From the NCBI RefSeq assembly GCF_900112355.1, contig NZ_FOLM01000007.1, positions 1-64,000 on the forward strand: a DNA stretch of 64,000 nt. Reading direction: 5' to 3'. How positions within the stretch are numbered: the first letter of the stretch is position 1; each line of letters opens with the position of its first letter. The notes below the pieces were generated by a model. That model made no database searches and had not been told where the DNA came from. It saw only the letters and a program-made list of their open reading frames with translations. Position numbers and translations under genes: made by a program. Positions 1-8,188 of the stretch are shown in pieces. Source of the DNA: Streptomyces aidingensis. GTDB lineage: Bacteria > Actinomycetota > Actinomycetes > Streptomycetales > Streptomycetaceae.

Positions 1-105
1 CCCGTGAAACTCGGTGTGTGGATCTCCAACGTCAAGAGCAGGCGGGGGACGCTCACCCCGCAGCGCGCCGCACAACTCAACGAACTCGGCATCCACTGGG
101 AATAA
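1..105 (+). CDS. C-terminal end of a helicase-associated-domain protein (partial)
   Basis: The window opens inside a coding frame that reads 34 residues and stops at TAA. It contains KLGVWISNVKSRRGTLTP and ends QLNELGIHWE. The W-x-S-N...R...L...R...L..LGI.W pattern is that of the helicase-associated (HA) repeats found as tandem arrays at the C-terminus of many large Streptomyces helicase-like proteins. Only the last repeat is visible, so the catalytic part, and whether the gene is intact, cannot be judged. About 190 bp of non-coding DNA follows. Confidence 0.6.
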   Translation, partial: PVKLGVWISNVKSRRGTLTPQRAAQLNELGIHWE

Positions 106-156
106 TCCCCACCCACCCGGTCGGCGCTGCCCCCTGGGCCCGGGACTGAGCGGTCC

Positions 157-234
157 GGGGCTCCCGGCGTTCGCGGGACGGTGCCGCCCTGAAGACGGGG
201 AGACGGGAGCCGGGGCGGCACCTCGCACAGCCCG
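157..234. repeat. Copy 1 of a ~78-bp intergenic repeat
   Basis: This stretch begins GGGGCTCCCGGC and ends CCTCGCACAGCCC. It recurs in the same orientation at 2245-2323 with a few substitutions and about one inserted base. The two copies flank the HD-domain remnant, the TetR gene and the hydrolase. No reading frame is conserved between the copies, so the repeat is not a shared protein end. It may mark a duplication, or an insertion site for the segment between the copies. Confidence 0.7.
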
Positions 235-292
235 CCGGAACCCCGGATGCGAAGGCGCCCCGCCATCGCCCTTGCCCTGTAGGAAGGTGCGA

Positions 293-593
293 TCAGCAGC
301 GGGCGTCCAGTTCGGCGAGCAGCGACGGGTTGACGATGCGGACGATGGCCTCGACGTCGTTCCGGTCCGCGGCCGGCCACAGCTGGGCGCGCGCAGCGGT
401 ACTTTGCCGCGAGGCGCTCCCGCTCGCCTGGTTGGTCACCGCCTCGACAATCTCGACGGCCCTGGGCCGGCACGCCCGCTTCCCGCAGACGCCCGGCGGT
501 CCAGTCGGTGTCTCCCAAGACGTCGTGCAACAGGCCCGCCATGATGAGTTCATCACCGAACGGGCCGAGCCCGGCGGGCCACTGCCCGGACAT
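293..593 (-). pseudogene. HD-domain phosphohydrolase remnant, frameshifted
   Basis: Read on the minus strand, an ATG at 593 opens a frame containing DELIMAGLLHDVLGDTDWTA, followed by GRLREAGVPA. This carries the HD pair and spacing of HD-superfamily metal-dependent phosphohydrolases. Near position 468 the sense shifts by one frame to RAVEIVEAVTNQ and runs on to a stop at 293. No single frame covers both parts, and the upstream metal-binding histidine is absent. The most likely reading is a truncated, frameshifted relic. A sequencing error could explain the shift but not the short length. Confidence 0.45.
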
Positions 594-710
594 GTTCGGT
601 GTACGGCACTCCGGTCTTGTCGGTCTGCCCGGCATGTGCACTGCCGGCCAGAATCCCGACCTCACGGACAGAGATCACGTGCACTCCTTCGTCAGCCCTT
701 CGTCGGTTCT

Positions 711-1376
711 TCACAGCGGCGGCTCCTTCGCCGGTGCAGGTGCAGGCGCCGCCCCGGCCCGCATCGGCAAGGTCTCGACACGGGCACCGGCCTCCCGGGC
801 GCGGCGGGCGGTTGGGCGGAGGTCACCGGACAGGTTCTCGAGTGCGCCGAGGAAATCCCGGAAGGCCCGGTCGGTGCGGGTGGCGTCGCCAGTGGCGTCG
901 AGATCCATCAGGAGTCCGCGGATCACGGCGAGGACGAGCGTGGCGAGATCCGGCCGGCCGATGCTGCGCAGGCCGTTCCCGAGCGGCCCGAGCCAGTCGG
1001 TCGTCGCGGCACGCCGGAAGCCGGGCCACAGCTGCTGTTCCGCACTCTCGCGCAGCTGACCGAACATGCGCAGGTACGGCCGCCCGTCGGGGCCGGTGAT
1101 GAAGGTCCAGGCGCGGTCCAGGGTGGCCGTGTAGGGCTCGCCGGGCCGTGTCCGCAGGAGGTCTTCGAACGTGTCGAGCTGGCGTTGCCGTGCGCGCCCG
1201 AGGACGGCCCGCAGCAGGGCGTCACGGGTGCCGAAATGATAGATCAGCATGCGGGCCGAGGTGCCGGTGGCGGTGGCCAGCGGCTCGAGCCGGTCGGGGA
1301 GACCGTGCGCCAGGGCGTGGTCGGTGCAGGCGTCGAGCAGCTTCTCCTTGATGTGCGGTTGCGGTCGTCTGCCCAT
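711..1376 (-). CDS. TetR-family transcriptional regulator
   Basis: A 221-residue protein. Residues about 8-55 form a TetR-type DNA-binding domain: IKEKLLDACTDHALAHG, then TGTSARMLIYHFGTRDALLRAV, where the helix-turn-helix ends in the usual Y-H-F. The rest is a variable ligand-binding region with FRDFLGALENLS near the end. ATG 1376 is chosen because the HTH starts right after it; the frame runs further upstream only as non-conserved arginine/proline-rich sequence. The gene diverges from the alpha/beta hydrolase across ~78 bp that contains an inverted repeat. This is the usual layout of an autoregulated repressor with its target. The ligand is unknown. Confidence 0.8.
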   Translation of the reverse strand: MGRRPQPHIKEKLLDACTDHALAHGLPDRLEPLATATGTSARMLIYHFGTRDALLRAVLGRARQRQLDTFEDLLRTRPGEPYTATLDRAWTFITGPDGRPYLRMFGQLRESAEQQLWPGFRRAATTDWLGPLGNGLRSIGRPDLATLVLAVIRGLLMDLDATGDATRTDRAFRDFLGALENLSGDLRPTARRAREAGARVETLPMRAGAAPAPAPAKEPPL

Positions 1377-1392
1377 GGGGGGCGACTTTTTC

Positions 1393-1410
1393 ACGTAACG
1401 GCAGCTACGT
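1393..1410. promoter_or_regulatory. Candidate TetR operator (inverted repeat)
   Basis: ACGTA-N8-TACGT lies centrally in the 78-bp gap between the divergent TetR gene and the hydrolase. Its position suggests the site through which the TetR protein controls both genes. Assignment is by position and symmetry only. Confidence 0.4.
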
Positions 1411-1454
1411 CTACCGTTGTCGGAAGGACGGCCGAGGCAGACCTGGAGGCAGCG

Positions 1455-2152
1455 GTGAGGGTTGTGTTCGTGCACGGGGCGTGCGTACGGGACGGGGCGT
1501 GGTGGTGGCACCGCACCGCCGGGCTGCTGCGGGAGCGGGGGGGGTGCCGAGCCTGGCACCGGCGCTTCCGAGCTGCGGCGAGACGGGCGTGCCCGGCGGT
1601 GCCGGCGGCCCGGGCCTGTCCGACGACGTCGCCGCGGTACGGCAGGTGCTGCAGGGCGGCGACGAGCCGACCGTCGTGGTCGCCCACAGCTACGGCGGGA
1701 TCGTCATCGCGGAAGCCGCCGCGGGAATCGCGGCGGTACGCCACCTGCTGCTGATCTCCAGCTATCTGCCCGAGCCCGGTCAGAGCCTGTCGGAATTCGC
1801 AGACGGCGGCCCCGCTCCGTTCCTCGACACCGATCCCGGCACCGGCACCTTCGCGGTCCGCCCCGAACTGCTCGCGGATACGTTCCTGCACGACTGCGAC
1901 CCCGAGGTCCAGGAACAGGCGGCGCACCACCTCGCCCGGCAGAGTGTGCAGGTGACCGGGCAGCCGGTCAAGGCCGCCGCGTGGCAGCAGGTGCCCTCGA
2001 CGTATCTCGTCTGCGCCCAGGACCGCGGCACCGCGCCGCACCTCCAGCGCAGGTTCGCCCGCCGGGCCGGCACCACCGTCGAGCTCGACACCGGCCACCA
2101 CCCGTTCCTGTCCCGGCCCGCCGCAGTCCGCGACGTGCTGCTCAGCCTGTGA
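1455..2152 (+). pseudogene. Alpha/beta hydrolase, one frameshift at a G8 run
   Basis: GTG 1455, behind GGAGG, opens VRVVFVHGACVRDGAWWWH, which has the oxyanion-side HG and tryptophans of EstC-like alpha/beta hydrolases. The frame is lost at an eight-G run near 1538-1546. It continues in another frame with GVPSLAPALPS, the nucleophile elbow VVAHSYGG and a C-terminal TGHHPF with the catalytic His. Without the shift the protein would be about 232 residues, normal for the family. All catalytic elements are present, so a homopolymer error, or a very recent or phase-variable mutation, is plausible. It diverges from the TetR gene, probably its regulator. Confidence 0.65.
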
Positions 2153-2244
2153 CGCCGACCGCGCACAACCCCGGCTGCGCACTCGCAAGCAGCTTCTGAG
2201 TGCGCAGCCCCGGCTGTACCCGGGAGTCCCGGCCGTCTGGGTGC

Positions 2245-2323
2245 GGGGCTCCCGGCATTCGCGGAGCCGGTGCCGCGCTGAAGGCGGGGAGACGGGAGCC
2301 GGGGCGGCACCTCGCACAGCCCG
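2245..2323. repeat. Copy 2 of the ~78-bp intergenic repeat
   Basis: Direct repeat of 157-234, lying ~90 bp after the hydrolase stop. The inner part (GGGGAGACGGGAGCCGGGGC) is identical in both copies; differences fall mostly in the first 35 bp. See the first copy. Confidence 0.7.
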
Positions 2324-2349
2324 GCCCCGGCCACGCACCACGCCGGCGC

Positions 2350-2580
2350 TCACCCTGTGACCGGCGGTCCCGACGGCGAAGCAGCAGCGGTGCGCGCCAG
2401 ATAGTCCTGCAACTCCCGGTGCCGGAACTGATACGCCACCCCCGCCGTACGCGCCCCCGACCCCATGGCACCCATCCTCACCCCCAACCGGTGCCGCGGG
2501 TAAGCCGCTTCACCCACCCGCAACCTCCCGGCGCGCAGCAGCGGCGGCATAGCAGCGCGCAGCAGCCCCGACCACCGCAC
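2350..2580 (-). pseudogene. C-terminal remnant of a NACHT/NTPase-type membrane protein
   Basis: The only recognisable part of this minus-strand frame is GVAYQFRHRELQDYLART, close to its end. It resembles the conserved C-terminal motif (YQFRH..LQ..L) of large Streptomyces NACHT-domain proteins. No P-loop or transmembrane segments are found upstream; the sequence to ~2780 holds only short unrelated frames. A decayed 3' fragment is the likeliest reading. The call rests on one motif. Confidence 0.3.
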
Positions 2581-2783
2581 ACAAGACCTGGTCAGTCCTG
2601 GTCAACGCTCCCTGTATCTGACAAAGCCGCAGATCACGAACCTCTGACCACGGGATGGCGTCCACACTCCCCCGCCGCAGAGCGGCCCCGTCGCCGCCCC
2701 GCACGAACTGATCAGCCCAGGTCACCCGAGCCCTGCCTGATCACATCAAACGCTCGCCGACAAGACGTCTCCGCACGGCGGGG

Positions 2784-2810
2784 CGTTATCCCGCCGGAAT
2801 CGGGATAACG
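2784..2810. promoter_or_regulatory. Perfect palindrome upstream of the small gene
   Basis: CGTTATCCCG and CGGGATAACG form a perfect 10-bp inverted repeat around a 7-bp spacer, about 120 bp before the 42-codon gene. A second, UUCG-capped hairpin (GTCAC-TTCG-GTGAC) follows at 2845-2858. The first has the form of a repressor operator; it could also end leftward transcription, but it has no T tract. No binding protein can be named. Confidence 0.45.
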
Positions 2811-2930
2811 GATTTCCTGCGCGGCCGACCGGGGAAGACGTATGGTCACTTCGGTGACTTTCGCCGCCTGTTACGTGTCCTTGACCGGTCGCACCGTCTG
2901 TATCGGACCGGAAGAGAAGGAGGCGAACAC

Positions 2931-3059
2931 ATGGACGGCGATCCGGCGCCTCGTGATGACCGCCGCAGGAGCCGGCTCAGGCTCTTGCTGGTGGCGGGAT
3001 CGTTCCTCGCGAACGCAGGCCGACTGCTCCTCGACCTGTTCCGCCAGCCGCCCCTGTAG
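2931..3059 (+). CDS. Small basic amphipathic protein, 42 aa, function unknown
   Basis: ATG 2931 lies six bases after a strong AAGGAGG and opens a 42-codon frame. The N-terminus is polar (MDGDPAPRDDRRRSRL), followed by RLLLVAGSFLANAGRLLLDL and the end FRQPPL. The second half is a single hydrophobic or amphipathic helix behind an arginine cluster, as in small membrane-associated peptides. A UUCG-capped hairpin 26 bp after the stop looks like the terminator, and a 10-bp-arm palindrome lies upstream. Together these support a real monocistronic gene. No family is recognised; leader peptide, toxin-like peptide or small membrane protein are all possible. Confidence 0.55.
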   Translation: MDGDPAPRDDRRRSRLRLLLVAGSFLANAGRLLLDLFRQPPL

Positions 3060-3084
3060 GGGCCCCCACGGCGGTCACCGCACC

Positions 3085-3119
3085 AGGGCCGCTTCTCTTC
3101 GGAGGGGCGGCCCTTCTTC
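3085..3119 (+). terminator. Intrinsic terminator of the small gene
   Basis: AGGGCCGC (3085-3092) pairs with GCGGCCCT (3107-3114). Inside it two U-G wobble pairs and CTC-TTCG-GAG close the hairpin with a UUCG tetraloop, and TCTTCG follows. It lies 25 bp behind the stop codon of the 42-codon gene. Confidence 0.7.
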
Positions 3120-3706
3120 GTCCGTACACGCCCCGCGCGTTATGCCCGCTACAGGCGGCGCACAAACCGTGTACTCGCGAGAGTTTAGATCCTGATCTCA
3201 AATACCGGCAGCTTTTCCGGGGAACAATCCCGGCGGAGATCTGTTTCGTTTCGCGATCCGCCATGTGCGGGGATACGTACCGTCCCCCTGCGTGGCTCAC
3301 AGCCACTTTCAGGGGCCTTCTCGGGGTTGCTGTGGGCTCGTTGTCCGCGCCGGGAATCCGCAGTCTGTTCCCAGGTGGATCTGCAAAGCGGTTCGGAGCG
3401 GTTGTGCGCCTCCCGGGAGACGGCCGTCTCCCGCCCCCCCCCGGAAGCCCGGGGGTCAAGGTGGCAGCGGGCCGGGCCGGGGTGCCAGCCGGGGCGGGGC
3501 GCGCAGCCGGGCCGGGCCGTTGGCCCCTTCAGCCGTCTCCACCGGGGAGGCGGGGTCGGGGGTGGTCAGCGGGTCCGTGCGGGGCCGGGGCGGGGCGGGC
3601 CGGGCACAGCCGGGGCCGCTGTTCCCGCCGGCCGGGCGGGCGACTGCCCGGCAGTGCGGGCGGCTTCCTCGGCAGCGGCCACGGGGGGGTGCCTCTATGT
3701 CTTTCG
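3120..3706. other. Gene-free stretch before the IS110 element
   Basis: No reading frame here carries a recognisable motif or a convincing ribosome-binding site. From about 3430 on the sequence is extremely G-rich on the plus strand and every frame is low in complexity. The left end of the IS110-family element must lie in or near the last part. No inverted repeat marks it, which is normal for this family. Confidence 0.5.
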
Positions 3707-4909
3707 TCAAGCGGGGCGTGGGCCTCGGGGTTCGTAGAAGTTGCCGTCGCGGAGCATCGCGAACAGCACGTTGATCCGCTGGCGGGCCAGGCGGAGGAGG
3801 GCCTGGGTGTGGGTCTTGCCGCGGGAGCGGCATCGGTCGTAGTAGGTGCGGGAGGCGGGATCGTGCAGTGCAGCGAATGCGGACAGGAACATTGCCCGTT
3901 TGAGCTGCCGGTTGCCGCCTCTGGGCGCGTGTTCGCCGTGGATCGAGGTCCCCGACGACTTGGTCGTCGGGGCCAGGCCGGCGTAGGAGGCCAGGTGGGC
4001 GGCGGTGGGGAAGCTGGTTGCGTCGCCGACGGTGACCAGCAAAGCGGCGGCGGTCCTGACGCCGACGCCGGGCAGCGACGTCAGGACCTTGGAAAGAGGG
4101 TGAGCCTCCAGCAGCTGTCCGATCTGTGTTTCCAGGGCTCGTCGCTGTTCGTGGACGGCCGCGAGTGAACGGGCCAGAGACGGGATCACCACGTCGAGGG
4201 TGCCGGTGCCCGGGACCACGACGGTCTGCTCGTCGAGGGCGTCGAAGACCTCGTCGATCAGCCGGGCGGCCATGCGCGGGGCCTTGGGCCGGATCACCTC
4301 GACCAGCCTGCGACGTCCGGCCTTTCTCAAGCCGGCCGGGGAGCCGTGGCGTTCCAGCAGCCAGGTCACCGCAGGGTGGTCCAGGCGCGGGCCAAGGACA
4401 CGCTCCAGGCTGGGGTGAAACTGGGTGAGCAGGCCGCGTATCCGGTTGGAGGTGCGGGTCGCCTCGGCCGCGAGGTCCTGGTCGAAGCCCACCAGCACGG
4501 TCAGCTCGGCGGTGATCTCGTCGGTCACCTCCAACGAGCGCAGGGTGTGCGGCATCGTCCGTGCGGCATCCGCGATCACGGCCGCGTCCTTCGCGTCGGT
4601 CTTCGCCTCGCCCGGGTAGAGATCGGCGATCCGCCGCATGGACAAGCCGGGCAGGTAGGCGACCTTGCAGCCGACGTCCCGGGCGACCGTCAGAGGGAGG
4701 GCTCCGATGGAGGCGGGCTGGTCCACGATCACCAGCACGGTGCCGAACTTCGCGGCCAGCTTGTCGAAGACCGCCCGCAGCTTCGGCTCGCTGTTGGGCA
4801 GCTGTCTGTCGAAGACCTTCTTGCCGGCCGGGGTGAGTCCGTGCCCATGATGGGCGCTCTTGCCGACGTCCAGGCCAAGGAAGACCCCCACGTCGTCGAT
4901 GTGGTCCAA
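3707..4909 (-). mobile_element. IS110-family transposase (insertion sequence)
   Basis: A 400-residue transposase of the usual IS110 length. The N-terminal DEDD (RuvC-like) domain shows GVFLGLDVGKSAHH, VLVIVDQPASIG and EAKTDAKDAAVIADAA. The C-terminal Tnp_20 domain shows LTSLPGVGVRTAAALLV, LASYAGLAPTTKSSG and PRGGNRQLKRAMFLSAFAAL, with the conserved serine in the SSG segment. TTG 4909 is chosen because GGGAGG lies just upstream and FLGLDVGK then falls at the expected distance from the start; the frame also runs upstream to 5056 without conserved sequence. The gene appears intact. IS110 elements lack terminal inverted repeats, so the ends cannot be placed from this sequence alone. Confidence 0.9.
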
Positions 4910-5562
4910 CCCATCCTCCCGAACGGGGTTCGTGCGGTGCTGGCCAGGGCGTTGGCGTCGTATGCGCGCATCCACGTTATGCAGACCTGCCGCCCGCAAG
5001 CGGCCGGGCATTGCGCCGGGCCAGGCGGTAGTCGGACCTCTCATCAGCGTCTCCAACGGCGCCTCTCGGGCCCGGTGACACCACCCCCCAGGTCATCCGT
5101 TCGACAGGGGGGAACAGTCATGCCGGGCCCGGAGGCCAGCGGTCCTCTTGCAGGACCTCGGAAAACATAACGGCGGGAGGGCGGTGCGCAGGGCGGCCTC
5201 GGTGCGCAGTGCGGCGGCCCGGGCGCGGGCGGGGCCGGCCTGGGTGTGGTGGTCGCGGGCCCGGCGGCGCAGGCGGCGGGCCGCGTTGGTGCAGCTGTCG
5301 GTGTCGGCGGTATGCAGGGCGGGCAGTGCGGCCCTGGCGGCCTGCGCGGCGCGGGGCGGGTCCAGGTGTGCGGGCAGGTGGAGTTCGGCGCGCAGCGGGG
5401 TGAGGAGGCCCTCGGCGGCGGCTTCGTGGGCGTCGGCGGCCCGGGCGGGTCGGGGATCCGCTGGTGGGGCTGCCGACGGTGTTCCATGCGCTGTGGGCAG
5501 GCGGGCTGGCGGCCGGTCTGGGCGCGCCGGTGCAAGAGCGGATGCCGGTGTGGGCGGAGGCT
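4910..5562. other. IS110 right flank and unrecognised sequence
   Basis: The first part is likely the non-coding end of the IS110 element. From ~5170 on, a minus-strand frame reads LTPLRAELHLPAHLDPPRA and further alanine/arginine-rich helical sequence, which could be the end of a decayed coding region cut by the insertion. It matches no family I recognise, and frames on both strands are open simply because of base composition. Confidence 0.3.
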
Positions 5563-5880
5563 TCGTGGTGAGGCCGGGCAGGGCGAGGGGGCCGGTGGTC
5601 GAGCTGGGATGCCAGTGCGGTCCGAGGGCCGGATCTGGACGGTGGCGGCGCTGACCAGTGGGCAGGTACGGCTGGTCGACGAGGACGGTGCGGTGATGGC
5701 GATGTTGCTGTCGCTGTTGTTCGCCGGCTCCGGGGTTCGAGGTGATGGGCGCGCCCGAGGTGGCGCGGATGCCGCCGCTGGGGTTGCTGGAGTCGCTGCC
5801 GGCTTCGGTGCGGGAGCGGGCGCTGGCCCGGGAGCGGCATGTGCGGGAGGTGGAGACCGGAGTGCAAGGCCCTCGGCCCG
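5563..5880 (+). pseudogene. Mu-type transposase N-terminal remnant with two frameshifts
   Basis: Three successive frames join into one protein segment: RPGRARGPVVELG (frame 1), then MPVRSEGRIWTVAALTSGQ and VRLVDEDGAVMAMLLSLLFA (frame 2, shift near 5609), then FEVMGAPEVARMPPLGLLES and LPASVRERALARERHVREVE (frame 3, shift in a G4 run near 5732). The order and the PPLGLLE block resemble the region before the DDE core in Mu/Tn552-type transposases common in streptomycetes. The catalytic core is absent. It is a relic lying next to an intact IS110 transposase. Confidence 0.5.
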
Positions 5881-6294
5881 TACCGGGAACTGGCTCCCGG
5901 GACTCGGCACACCTCGACGGCACGATGACGCTGGGCCCCCGTCTCGGTGGGGTGACCGCGGTCGGCGTACACGCCTGGTGGAGCGAGCCGCTCACGTACG
6001 CCGGGGGAAGGTGGCCGGCGGGTGCGTGCCGTCGGGCGGCGGCTCCGCGGTCCTGCTGCTGCGGGACACGGCCGGCCGGGTGCTCCGGCGGCAGCCGCTC
6101 GGCACGTGCGGGGCGGGCGCTCCCCTGGTACTGGACGCGGGAGCCGGCCGGACCGGGTGCCGTGCGCCTGGAGGTGTGCTGTGAGGTGGACGTGCTCGGA
6201 TCGGTGGCCATGATCGGCTGACCCGTTGCCCCGCACCTGTGCCCGGCATCATGGGGCGGTCCCATGGTGCCGGGCACATACGTGTGCACGGCGG
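5881..6294. other. No recognisable gene
   Basis: Open frames exist on both strands but none shows motifs, codon bias unlike chance, or a convincing start. The stretch lies between the transposase relic and the 3' end of the lactonase pseudogene. No clear terminator stem was found. Confidence 0.4.
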
Positions 6295-7171
6295 TCAGGC
6301 CTCCGTGGAGCGGTAGGCGGCCGTCGGCAGGCCGGGCACCTCCACCCTGGCCCGGAACACGGCTCCGTCCAACGGGCCGGGCTCGGGGAGCCCCACCCGG
6401 GCCGTGGTGACGTAGAGGGTGCTTCCGTCGTCGCCGCCCAGGCAGATCCCCGCGGGCTGGGTCTCCGGCAGGCGCAGTACGGTCCCCAGTGTGCCGTCGG
6501 GCAGGTAGCGGCGGACCTCGCCGGCGCCCCAGACCGCCGTCCACAGGGCGCCCTCGGCGTCCACGGTCATGCCGTCGGGGCTGCCGTCGTCGACCCGTAC
6601 GGACTCCTCGCCCGCGCCGAGGCCGCCGTCGCGCGGGTCCGCGGAATGGGGCCGTGCGGGTCCGCGGGCGCTGTCCGCCGGGTACATCGTGGTGCCGTCG
6701 CGGTCGAACGCGGGACCGTTCGGGATCGTGATGCCCTCGAAGACCCGGGTGACCGCGCCACTCCAGGCCGGTCCCCGGTACAGGGAGCCCGCGTCCGGTG
6801 TCCCGTCGTAGGCCATGCTGTCGGCCCAGAATCGGCCGTGCGGGTCGGCGCATCCGTCGTTCATCCGCATGGGGTCGGCGCGTCCCGCTCGGGGACGGCC
6901 AGCCACTCGGGGTCCGTGCCCGGGTCCAGCAGGCAGACGCCGGTGCCAGCAGCCGCGATCCAGGTGCCGGGCCGGTCGGCGACCGGGACGACCGCGCCCA
7001 GGGGGGGGACGTCCAGCCGGGCGGGGGTCCGCAGCGGGGCGGTGCCGTCCTCGTCCGGTGTCAGGAGACGGCCCGGGGGGATGTCCACGCAGACGAGTCC
7101 GCCGTCGGTCCAGCGGACGCCCTCGCCGAGTCCAGGCGGTCCGGCAGGGTCAGGGGCGTCAGGGCGGTCAT
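6295..7171 (-). pseudogene. SMP-30/gluconolactonase-family lactonase, two frameshifts
   Basis: ATG 7171 starts MTALTPLTLPDRLDS. The frame then shifts (~7130) to LGEGVRWTDGGLVCVDIPPG and RLLTPDEDGTAPLRTPARLD, and shifts again (~6880) to RMNDGCADPHGRFWADSMAY, ITIPNGPAFDRDGTTMYPAD and DGMTVDAEGALWTAVWGAGE. These are the metal-binding blocks of SMP-30 lactonases (E, N-D-G, N-G, D-G) in order, about 290 residues if joined. As last gene of the galactonate operon it would hydrolyse galactonolactone to galactonate. Two independent shifts argue for real decay. A spontaneous or substitute lactonase would then have to fill the step. Confidence 0.7.
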
Positions 7172-7204
7172 GGTGAGGCGCTCCGAGGGGTCGTGGGCGG
7201 ACGG

Positions 7205-8188
7205 TCAGCGGATCGTGGTTCCCGGGGCGGCGGCGAGCAGCTCCAGTTCGTCGCGGCGGGGCAGCCCCTCCCAGTCGCCGTCCGAGGCGACGGCGAAGGC
7301 CCCGAGCGTGTTGGCGCGGGTGAGGCGTGCGGCCGGCGGGAGTCCGTCGAGCAGGCCGGAGAGGTATCCGGCGCAGAACGCGTCGCCCGCCCCCACTGTG
7401 TCCCGTACGGGCACCCGTAGAGCCGGGACCGTGTGCCGGGAGCCGTTCCGGTTGTGGAGGGCGGCTCCCTCTTCTCCGCGTTTGACGACCACCTCGCGCA
7501 TTCCGGCGTCCAGCAGCGCGGCGACGGCCCGTTCCTCCCCCTCGGGCCGTTCGGCGAAGGCGTGGGTCACCACAGGCAGTTCGTCGTCCGAGGCGATCAG
7601 GACGGTGACGTGCTCCAGCAGCGGGAGCAGGGCCTTGCCCGCGTCCTCGGCGGTCCAGAGCCGCTGGCGGTGGTTGACGTCCAGGGCGACGGTCCAGCCG
7701 TGGGCGTGCGCGTGGGCGGCGGCCTCATGCGCCGCCTCCAGCGGGCCGGGGCCGAGGGCGCAGGTGATGCCGGTCAGGTGCAGGACGCGGGCGCCGTCGT
7801 CGAGGGCGGGCGCGAGGGCGGCGGGGGTGAGCAGCGAGGCGGCCGAGTGGCTGCGCCAGTAGTGGACGCGCACCAGGTCGGCGACGCGCCGCTCGCGGAG
7901 CATGCCGCCGGTGGGCGCCTCGGGGCGGACGCCGGCACGGGCGGTGCCGACGTTCTCGCCGCGCAGCGTGCGCAGGATCAGGCGGCCGGGCTCGTCGTCG
8001 CCGACCAGGCCCGCCCAGGCGGCCCGGTGGCCCAGCCGGGCCAGGCCGATGGCCACGTTGGACTCGGCGCCGGCGACGGTGGTGCGGGCGTCGGCACCGA
8101 CGGCCAGCGGGCCGGGCAGTTGTACGGTGAGCATGGTCTCGCCGAACGTGAGCACGTCGACGGGCGCGGTCCCCGGGGCGGCGGTCAC
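7205..8188 (-). CDS. PfkB-family sugar kinase, probable 2-keto-3-deoxygalactonate kinase
   Basis: A 327-residue ribokinase/PfkB protein. It starts VDVLTFGETMLTVQLPGP, has the GLARLGHRAAWAGLVGDDEP block and ends with the signature DTVGAGDAFCAGYLSGLL, whose Asp is the catalytic base. The KdgK-like N-terminus and the aldolase and dehydratase genes beside it point to phosphorylation of 2-keto-3-deoxygalactonate with ATP in the cytoplasm. Its start codon overlaps the aldolase stop as ATGA, so the two are translationally coupled. The broken lactonase follows 33 bp downstream. Confidence 0.85.
   Translation of the reverse strand: MTAAPGTAPVDVLTFGETMLTVQLPGPLAVGADARTTVAGAESNVAIGLARLGHRAAWAGLVGDDEPGRLILRTLRGENVGTARAGVRPEAPTGGMLRERRVADLVRVHYWRSHSAASLLTPAALAPALDDGARVLHLTGITCALGPGPLEAAHEAAAHAHAHGWTVALDVNHRQRLWTAEDAGKALLPLLEHVTVLIASDDELPVVTHAFAERPEGEERAVAALLDAGMREVVVKRGEEGAALHNRNGSRHTVPALRVPVRDTVGAGDAFCAGYLSGLLDGLPPAARLTRANTLGAFAVASDGDWEGLPRRDELELLAAAPGTTIR

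Noticed and set aside
330..1754. A 474-codon plus-strand frame over the TetR gene
   Set aside because: Most of it is the shadow of the TetR gene; only its last part (from 1455) is real and belongs to the frameshifted hydrolase.
3600..5200. Terminal inverted repeats or target duplications around the IS110 transposase
   Set aside because: None could be found by eye, and IS110-family elements usually have none; the ends were therefore left undefined.
5093..6853. Minus-strand frame of 586 codons through the transposase relic and lactonase
   Set aside because: It spans unrelated genes, is Arg/Pro-rich and contains no motif; only the lactonase segments in other frames are real.
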